Positions 1 through 3,617 of a stretch of DNA of 6,105 bases are shown here, one piece after another. This DNA comes from Bacteroidales bacterium (GTDB lineage: Bacteria; Bacteroidota; Bacteroidia; Bacteroidales; Bacteroidaceae). Numbering within the stretch: position 1 is the stretch's first letter; every line of letters starts with the position of its first letter. The position numbers were made by a program, and so were the translations under genes. The notes beneath the pieces are model-generated. The model ran no database searches. It worked only from the letters and a program-made list of their open reading frames with translations, and was not told where the DNA came from. The stretch spans positions 6,543-12,647 of the forward strand of contig WFMB01000009.1 in assembly GCA_009177185.1 (NCBI GenBank), in the 5' to 3' direction.

Positions 1-76
1 CGCCCAATTCGTCGTTGTTGATGTAGTCATGGGTGATTTCACCTACGGTCACTTCGATTTGCTTGATTGTCATCAT
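1..76 (-). CDS. Start of a probable DUF262/GmrSD-type endonuclease gene (partial)
   Basis: Only the first 25 codons are in the window; the gene runs off the left edge. The reading is MMTIKQIEVTVGEITHDY followed by INNDELG. Either of two consecutive ATGs (76 or 73) may be the start. It begins 7 nt after the methyltransferase stop codon, so the two genes are almost certainly one transcription unit. From memory of the family, N-termini of the form MTIKQIEVTVRE...GY belong to DUF262 (GmrSD-like, ParB/HNH nuclease) proteins that often follow EcoRI-type methyltransferases in Bacteroidales, which would make this the restriction or nuclease partner. That is an inference from 25 residues and the neighbour; no catalytic motif is visible here. 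Confidence 0.6.
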   Translation of the reverse strand, partial: MMTIKQIEVTVGEITHDYINNDELG

Positions 77-83
77 AAGGTTT

Positions 84-1145
84 CTATTTTTGAGGGTGTT
101 TGTTACGGATGAGGATTCGTGCGTATGTTGGTTTCCCTTTGATTGCTCCGTCTTTATCTTTGATGAGACCATGTGGTTTCATTGGGATAGAATCATCTTT
201 TCTATAATCATTCGCATTTAGAATATCAAATTGGTCAGGTGAGTATTTGTCAAGAAAAGTAATAGGAACTCCCATAACACCATCATAATCACACGGGATG
301 TCATCAACCCGATTCACATTTATGGCATTGTAGTTATCATAAGTAGGATACTCGTCGGATGAATAGCGGCATATCAAATCTAACATTTCATGACGCTTAT
401 TGTGGTCAAGATTCGTAAACCAACAGATGTTTCCAAAACTTCTCCATTTCTGCCCTGTTTCGTCTTGCCAATAACGTGTTTCTCTTGGTTCATAATCTTC
501 TGGAACCCTAAAAGCCATGTCTCCTGATTTATACCCAAGCCAAACCTTGTCAGCCATTAGCAGTGGAAAAATTTCTTTGTACGTTATGTTATTTTGATTA
601 CCAATAATCAAAAACTTCTTTCCATACTCCATCAACAGCCCAATATATTCTCTAAACAACGAGAATGGTGGATTTGTCACCACAATGTCAGCTTCTTTCA
701 GAAGTTCTATACACTCTTGACTACGGAAATCCCCATCGCCATGCAGTGTCGATAATACATTCTTGTTATTCTGAATCAAATGTTCAACATCAGTCAAGTC
801 GATTGCCCCATCACCGTTTGTATCTGAGACTTCCGTAATCTCCACTTTGTATGCTGTCTTTTTCTCGTTGCCTTGTGAGTCGATTGAGAACAATGAAAAC
901 TGAGTGCCAGCCACGGGGGAACCGTCATAACATGTACAAATCAATTTCTTCAATCCTAACTGATTGAATCGTAAAGCGAAGTATTTGAAGAAGTTGCTTT
1001 CGTATGGGTCGTCGCAGTTGCACAACACAGTCTTCCCTTGGAAGTGCTGCCAATAGTGCTGCAACTCTCATTCAATGTCGGCAAGCTGTGTGTAAAACTC
1101 GTCTTTTTTAGCTGTCTTAGCTGCATTCAGATTTTTGTTAGCCAT
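84..1145 (-). pseudogene. EcoRI-family adenine-specific DNA methyltransferase interrupted by an in-frame TGA
   Basis: This would be an SAM-dependent N6-adenine DNA methyltransferase protecting host DNA. The full reading frame has 353 codons plus TAG. Codons 1-25 (ATG at 1145) read MANKNLNAAKTAKKDEFYTQ then LADIE; codon 26 is TGA (1070-1068); the same frame resumes with ELQHYWQHF. The N-terminal DEFYTQ..DIE matches the start of M.EcoRI, so the stop lies inside the gene, not before it. Later family marks are CNCDDP (codons 42-47), GDGDFRS (136-142), the catalytic NPPF inside VVTNPPFSLFREY (158-161), YDNYNAINV (269-277) and YDGVMGVPITF (287-297). The C-terminus ARILIRNKHPQK closely resembles that of M.EcoRI. 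Everything after codon 26 is intact, so the break is recent, tolerated by re-initiation (TTG at 1064 is two codons past the stop), or a sequencing error. A CGA-to-TGA change is the simplest route. Family assignment is firm; activity is uncertain. Confidence 0.85.
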
Positions 1146-1148
1146 ATT

Positions 1149-1181
1149 GATTGATAGTTTTAGAAGCACCAACTATCAATC
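1149..1181 (-). promoter_or_regulatory. Perfect 11-bp hairpin ending 3 nt before the methyltransferase ATG
   Basis: In the mRNA sense GATTGATAGTT (1181-1171) is exactly complementary to AACTATCAATC (1159-1149), with an 11-nt loop. Only AAT separates the stem from the start codon at 1145. In the RNA it would fold over the ribosome standby and initiation region; in DNA it could be an operator. Its first three bases also belong to the neighbouring 1179-1186 stem, so the two hairpins compete. Confidence 0.6.
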
Positions 1182-1206
1182 ACGCCAAGACACAAAAAGG
1201 CGTGAT
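1179..1206 (-). promoter_or_regulatory. Leader hairpin C:D competing with the attenuator stem
   Basis: ATCACGCC (1206-1199, mRNA sense, segment C) pairs perfectly with GGCGTGAT (1186-1179, segment D) around a 12-nt T-rich loop. Segment C extended to 1209 is also exactly complementary over 10 bp (1200-1209) to segment B (1260-1269), the 3' arm of the upstream terminator hairpin. C can therefore pair with either D or B, not both, as in a classical attenuator. Confidence 0.55.
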
Positions 1207-1250
1207 GCACCTTATTTGCGTTCAGCCTCGGAATGGAACCTCACTCATCT

Positions 1251-1285
1251 AAACAAAAATGCATCACGCTGAGAGCGTGAATACA
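1251..1285 (-). terminator. Candidate intrinsic terminator (attenuator) in the methyltransferase leader
   Basis: In the minus-strand sense TGTATTCACGCT (1285-1274, segment A), a CTC loop, then AGCGTGATGCA (1270-1260, segment B) form a stem whose inner 7 bp are perfect and whose outer part has one bulge and one G-T pair. It is followed at once by TTTTTGTTT (1259-1251). An outer 8-bp arm pair (TAGATGAG 1296-1303 and CTCATCTA 1244-1251) can extend the structure. A T tract follows the stem only in this orientation. It lies about 105 bp before the methyltransferase ATG and starts 3 nt after the leader ORF stop, which fits conditional termination. Confidence 0.55.
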
Positions 1286-1288
1286 TTG

Positions 1289-1315
1289 CTATAAGTAGAT
1301 GAGAAAGATGTCCAT
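1289..1315 (-). CDS. Candidate 8-residue leader peptide MDIFLIYL
   Basis: ATG at 1315 followed by seven sense codons and TAG (1291-1289). A perfect seven-base Shine-Dalgarno, GGAGGTG (1328-1322), lies 6 nt upstream, unlike every other protein start in the window. Codons 5-7 (CTC ATC TA) are also one arm of an 8-bp inverted repeat with 1244-1251, and the stop codon sits 3 nt before the terminator stem. A ribosome at the end of this ORF would thus mask terminator arm A. Translation and function are inferred from layout only; there is no homology evidence for so short a peptide. Confidence 0.45.
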   Translation of the reverse strand: MDIFLIYL

Positions 1316-1412
1316 ACCGAACACCTCCACATATTATTTCTGTGTTACGTTATTCCCAAAAAGTTTCCGAGGCTTTTGGCTGAACGCGAAATAATAGCGA
1401 ATGCTTTATTAG

Positions 1413-1439
1413 AATCGGGATTTCTCCCCCGAACCGATT
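1413..1439. promoter_or_regulatory. Palindrome at the predicted transcription start
   Basis: AATCGG (1413-1418) and CCGATT (1434-1439) are exact inverted copies 15 nt apart. A second nested pair, TCGGG (1415-1419) and CCCGA (1428-1432), overlaps them. The element lies immediately downstream of the candidate -7 box at 1441-1448, where an operator or the first RNA hairpin would be expected. The short arms make chance possible. Confidence 0.3.
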
Positions 1440-1440
1440 G

Positions 1441-1472
1441 CAAAAATACAAACTTTTCCAAACCTTTGCAAC
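1441..1472 (-). promoter_or_regulatory. Candidate Bacteroidota promoter for the methyltransferase leader
   Basis: On the minus strand TATTTTTG (1448-1441) fits the TAnnTTTG -7 consensus. GTTG (1472-1469), a one-mismatch version of the TTTG -33 element, lies 20 nt upstream. Transcription would start near 1435 and give a leader of about 290 nt containing the leader ORF and hairpins. The region is AT-rich, so a chance match is possible. Confidence 0.4.
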
Positions 1473-1530
1473 AAATCTTGGAAAAATTTGCGAGGATGGG
1501 CTTGGAAACGCAGTCAAACAAATTTGGTTA

Positions 1531-1614
1531 TTCATAAGTTATGAACAATTATTCGTAAGTTATGAATATTTGTTCCAAACTTATGAATAATTGTTCGCAA
1601 CTTATGAACGACTT
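1531..1614. repeat. Four tandem 21-bp palindromic repeats (iteron-like)
   Basis: Four units begin at exactly 1531, 1552, 1573 and 1594. Their 15-bp cores are TTCATAAGTTATGAA, TTCGTAAGTTATGAA, TTCCAAACTTATGAA and TTCGCAACTTATGAA, each followed by a 6-bp A/T-rich spacer. The first core is a perfect palindrome (7-bp arms around one G); the others keep the right arm TTATGAA and vary in the left. A period of 21 bp is two turns of B-DNA, so a protein bound to each unit would sit on the same face. The array lies upstream of the restriction-modification leader and downstream of the alkyltransferase stop. Positions 1615-1674 hold nothing I can name. Confidence 0.75.
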
Positions 1615-1674
1615 CCGTTGCGAGGGAATAGCAGTTCCGCTGGTGAAAGGAACATGAATCGAAATGTGGGTGTG

Positions 1675-1998
1675 TCAGGAATGGGACTTCCCTTGTTCCG
1701 CTTCCAACAGTTTTCGTTTCTTCTCAATCATTTCTCCCGTGCGCTTGCCGTTGAAGCCACAGAGGGAGCCATCGGCAGCAATGACCCGGTGGCAGGGAAC
1801 ATCGGGGGCAAAGGGGTTGCGACGCAGTGCTTGTCCGACGGCTTGGGCACTGCGGCAGCCGATGCGACGGGCAAGTTCGCCATAGGTGACGGTCTCGCCT
1901 TTGGGCACACGGAGTAACTCCAAATAGACACGACGCTGGAACTCGGTGATGCAGGTGGAGGCGAGGACTTGCTGGCGGATATCGGTAAGAGCGGGCAT
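1675..1998 (-). CDS. Single-domain methylated-DNA--protein-cysteine methyltransferase (MGMT/Ogt family)
   Basis: 107 residues corresponding to the DNA-binding, active-site half of O6-alkylguanine-DNA alkyltransferases. These proteins remove alkyl groups from guanine O6 by transferring them irreversibly to a cysteine. Visible marks are the winged-helix recognition segment TYGELARRIGCRSAQAVGQAL (39-58), the RRNP arginine/asparagine segment (59-62), the active site PCHRV with Cys69, and GFNGKRTGEMIEKKRKLLEAE near the end. The protein lacks the usual N-terminal domain (full Ogt/Ada-C proteins are about 160-180 residues). In size it resembles alkyltransferase-like (ATL) proteins, but those carry Trp in place of the cysteine, whereas here Cys is kept, so a genuine transfer reaction is likely. 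The gene starts 9 nt after the NUDIX stop, implying co-transcription and a shared role in handling damaged nucleotides or DNA. Confidence 0.93.
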   Translation of the reverse strand: MPALTDIRQQVLASTCITEFQRRVYLELLRVPKGETVTYGELARRIGCRSAQAVGQALRRNPFAPDVPCHRVIAADGSLCGFNGKRTGEMIEKKRKLLEAEQGKSHS

Positions 1999-2007
1999 GG
2001 AATGACG

Positions 2008-2571
2008 TTAAATCAGATGGTTCTCGGCAATGTACCGCCAGAGGGGGGCAACCATGAGTGCCTGTTTCAGCCGGTCTTTGCGAAGCAGGTCGATGAGTTG
2101 CTCTTGGGTGAAGAGGTGGATGGTAATCTCCTCGGTCTCGTCGAGGTGTTGCCCCGAGACACGTTCCACCCCTTTGGCAATGAAGGTATGAGATATGTTG
2201 TTGTGGGAGGTGGGATTGGCCGAGAGCGTGGTGTATTCCGTCCAAGTGCCCCCAGCATAGCCTGTCTCTTCGAGCAGTTCACGTTTGGCGGCTTCGAGAG
2301 GTGAAGCGTCGGAGGCATCCATCACGCCTGCACAGAGTTCGTACTCGACAATGCCAAGTCCGTGGCGATACTGACGAACAAGAACGAACTGACCATCGGT
2401 GGTGATAGCGATGATGTTTATCCATGTGGGATATTCAAGCACATAGTATTCGGGCACCATGGTGCCGTCGGGCATGCGCAGCACGTCGCGACGGGCGGTG
2501 AGCCAAGGACGGCGAATGAGATATTCGGTGCTGACCGTTTCCCAAGGCTGGATGTCTTTTTGTTGCTCCAT
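2008..2571 (-). CDS. NUDIX hydrolase, ADP-ribose pyrophosphatase-like
   Basis: 187 residues, the normal size for ADP-ribose or nucleoside-diphosphate-sugar pyrophosphatases, which split X-P-P-nucleoside compounds using metal ions. The N-terminal beta region ends in YVLEYPTWINIIAIT (43-57). VLVRQYRHGLGIVEYELCAG (63-82) is the typical strand before the box, and the Nudix box GVMDASDASPLEAAKRELLE continued by ETGY spans 82-105 with the metal-binding REL LEE TG core intact. The box has one residue more than the usual GX5EX7REUXEEXGU spacing and Asp at the first acidic position. The start at 2571 gives MEQQKDIQPW; no Shine-Dalgarno is present, as is usual in this phylum. No clear promoter lies between the gene and the terminator at 2588-2619, so expression may depend on readthrough from the RNA genes upstream. 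Substrate is not fixed by sequence. Confidence 0.93.
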   Translation of the reverse strand: MEQQKDIQPWETVSTEYLIRRPWLTARRDVLRMPDGTMVPEYYVLEYPTWINIIAITTDGQFVLVRQYRHGLGIVEYELCAGVMDASDASPLEAAKRELLEETGYAGGTWTEYTTLSANPTSHNNISHTFIAKGVERVSGQHLDETEEITIHLFTQEQLIDLLRKDRLKQALMVAPLWRYIAENHLI

Positions 2572-2587
2572 ATAATAATAGGTATAT

Positions 2588-2619
2588 AAAAAAGGGAGAA
2601 AGCTGTATGCCTTCTCCCT
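2588..2619 (-). terminator. Intrinsic terminator after tRNA-Thr
   Basis: In minus-strand sense AGGGAGAA (2600-2593 read as its complement TTCTCCCT, pairing with 2619-2612) forms a perfect 8-bp stem with an 11-nt loop, followed by a run of six T (2593-2588). It ends the SRP RNA-tRNA-Thr transcript, 10 nt past the tRNA 3' end, and lies only 17 nt before the NUDIX ATG. Confidence 0.85.
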
Positions 2620-2628
2620 CTACTTTTG

Positions 2629-2702
2629 AGCCTCTTGTCGGATTCGAACCAACGACCCCGAGATTACAAATCACGTGCTCTGGCCAACTGAGCTAAAGAG
2701 GC
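2629..2702 (-). tRNA. tRNA-Thr (anticodon UGU)
   Basis: A 74-nt cloverleaf: acceptor GCCTCTT paired with AAGAGGC, D arm GCTC/GAGC with loop AGTTGGCCA, anticodon loop TTTGTAA with anticodon TGT (Thr), variable loop GGGTC, T arm GTTGG/CCGAC with loop TTCGAAT, and discriminator T. CCA is not encoded. The anticodon stem CGTGA/TCTCG has a U-U mismatch at positions 29-41; the other four pairs are standard. The 5' end lies directly against the 3' end of the SRP RNA gene. Confidence 0.96.
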
Positions 2703-2814
2703 GGGTGGGTAAGCGAACTACATCGCGCCGCTACAACCAAGTACCCTTGCTGCGGTCAAGCCCTGGGGGGATTCCGAGGGAGCTGGCCGTATAGGACTTA
2801 CCCGTTTCGTTAAG
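2703..2814 (-). ncRNA. ffs: Signal recognition particle RNA, small (4.5S-like) type
   Basis: This RNA binds Ffh through its M domain and targets nascent membrane proteins to the inner membrane. GGGTAAG (2803-2797) pairs with CTTACCC (2713-2707) to close the long hairpin. The distal helix 8 shows the symmetric-loop signature CAGG (2765-2762) opposite AGCA (2751-2748), capped by GC-UUGACC-GC, which contains a URRC-class UGAC loop. The 3' part GGCGCGATGTAG and the end CTTACCCACCC parallel E. coli 4.5S RNA (GGGATGTAGC... CCCACCC). The 5' limit is set from the promoter at 2821-2828 and is approximate by several nt. The 3' limit is inferred from the tRNA-Thr 5' end at 2702. The Bacteroidota-type apical loop differs from the GGAA of E. 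coli. The protein partner Ffh is encoded about 800 bp away on the other strand. Confidence 0.85.
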
Positions 2815-2820
2815 CGAGTG

Positions 2821-2851
2821 CAAAGGTATGAAATAATTGGCAACCGACAAT
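2821..2851 (-). promoter_or_regulatory. Bacteroidota promoter of the SRP RNA-tRNA-Thr unit
   Basis: On the minus strand ATTG (2851-2848), a 19-nt spacer, then TACCTTTG (2828-2821), a perfect TAnnTTTG -7 box. The downstream bases CACTCG are shared with the promoters at 2964 and 6028. Start of transcription is expected near 2814. Confidence 0.75.
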
Positions 2852-2963
2852 TTTTAATCGGCCTTTTTTTCAAATCATGCGCATTTTTTTTGGAATCAGC
2901 GGTTTTTCTCCTGCTGAAAAGCGAATTGTCAAGCGGTGATGGTCGATTATCAGTTATTTTTTA

Positions 2964-2971
2964 TACCTTTG
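2964..2971 (+). promoter_or_regulatory. -7 box of the dedA-ffh-folD operon
   Basis: TACCTTTG followed by CACTCG and then GTT before the dedA ATG at 2980. I see no convincing -33 TTTG at 19-21 nt upstream. Because the ATG is 8 nt past the box, transcription should begin within a few nt of the start codon, giving a leaderless or nearly leaderless mRNA. Confidence 0.7.
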
Positions 2972-2979
2972 CACTCGTT

Positions 2980-3615
2980 ATGGAAGAAATCATCCTCAAT
3001 CTCACCAATGGAGCGTTGGACAACCTCAATTATGGTTGGGTCGTCTTGTTTATGGCCATTGAGAGTTCGTTTATACCTTTCCCGTCAGAGGTGGTCATGA
3101 TTCCAGCAGCCTATATGGCGGCAGAAACTGGCGAAATGTCCTATCTCATGATTATTCTGTGTGGGACGCTGGGGGCACTGATTGGTGCGCTGGTGAACTA
3201 CGGACTCGCCTACTCTCTCGGTCGTCCCATTGTGTATGCGTTTGCCAACAGCCGTTTTGGACACCTCTGTCTGATTGATGCGGCGAAGGTGGAGAAAGCA
3301 GAGGCGTATTTCGACAAGCGCGGGGCTGTCTCCACGCTGATAGGTCGCATGATTCCTGCCATCCGCCAGCTCATCAGCATTCCAGCCGGCTTGGCGAGGA
3401 TGAACTTGGCTTCGTTCTGTCTCTACACCTGTTTGGGTGCTGGGCTTTGGAACACCATCTTGGTGGGCATCGGCGCGGCTTTCCACTCGACCATGCCGAA
3501 GCAGGAACTGATTGACATCATCGCCCACTACTCGCACATCATCGGCATTGCTGCCATCGTGATTGTGGTGGCGATTGTGGCTTATTTTATATATATAGGA
3601 ATAAAGAAGAAATAG
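2980..3615 (+). CDS. DedA-family membrane protein
   Basis: 211 residues, the usual DedA length. The family belongs to the SNARE-associated/VTT superfamily of inner-membrane proteins, and some members recycle undecaprenyl phosphate across the membrane. Seen here: the N-terminal re-entrant region with ESSFIPFPSE (28-37; family pattern E...P.P.E), hydrophobic segments around 57-81, 144-168 and 186-208, the second signature GRMIPAIRQLISIPAG (122-137) with Arg123, Pro126 and Arg129, and a basic IKKK tail. I chose ATG 2980: an upstream start at 2818 is open but would place the promoter inside the gene and add 54 residues absent from the family. The gene ends 2 nt before ffh, so the two are co-transcribed. 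The transported lipid in this organism cannot be read from sequence. Confidence 0.93.
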   Translation: MEEIILNLTNGALDNLNYGWVVLFMAIESSFIPFPSEVVMIPAAYMAAETGEMSYLMIILCGTLGALIGALVNYGLAYSLGRPIVYAFANSRFGHLCLIDAAKVEKAEAYFDKRGAVSTLIGRMIPAIRQLISIPAGLARMNLASFCLYTCLGAGLWNTILVGIGAAFHSTMPKQELIDIIAHYSHIIGIAAIVIVVAIVAYFIYIGIKKK

Positions 3616-3617
3616 AT

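Larger units (their letters stand above)
1212..1394. repeat. Long imperfect inverted repeat enclosing the leader region
   Basis: The 22 bases at 1212-1233 (TTATTTGCGTTCAGCC then TCGGAA) recur inverted at 1365-1394 as TTCCGAGGC, an interruption of TTTTGGC, then TGAACGC and AAATAA with one extra or changed base (GAAATAA). The arms enclose the leader ORF and the terminator hairpin. In RNA they could form a closing helix. Alternatively they are the terminal inverted repeats of a small (about 183 bp) non-autonomous element. No clear target-site duplication is visible. Confidence 0.5.

Noticed and set aside
1068..1070. TGA recoded as a sense codon (alternative genetic code)
   Set aside because: The alkyltransferase ends in TGA at its normal C-terminus and none of the other genes contains an internal TGA, so the standard code applies.
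1149..1394. Retron msr-msd or integron attC site
   Set aside because: Nested inverted repeats prompted the idea, but there is no reverse transcriptase or integrase in the window and no attC core pair (RYYYAAC/GTTRRRY) placed as required.
1350..1535. 61-residue minus-strand ORF upstream of the methyltransferase
   Set aside because: It overlaps the candidate promoter and inverted-repeat arm, has no recognisable motif and reads like translated intergenic DNA.
1531..1614. CRISPR-like array
   Set aside because: The repeated part is 15 bp with 6-bp spacers that are themselves similar A/T-rich sequence; there are no unique 25-40 bp spacers and no cas genes in the window.
1591..2304. Plus-strand ORFs of 108 and 111 residues opposite the alkyltransferase and NUDIX genes
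   Set aside because: They are antisense shadows of genes with clear catalytic motifs and show no family features.
2818..2979. N-terminal extension of the dedA reading frame from ATG 2818
   Set aside because: It would contain the TACCTTTG promoter and add 54 low-complexity residues not found in DedA proteins; the family N-terminus begins at 2980.
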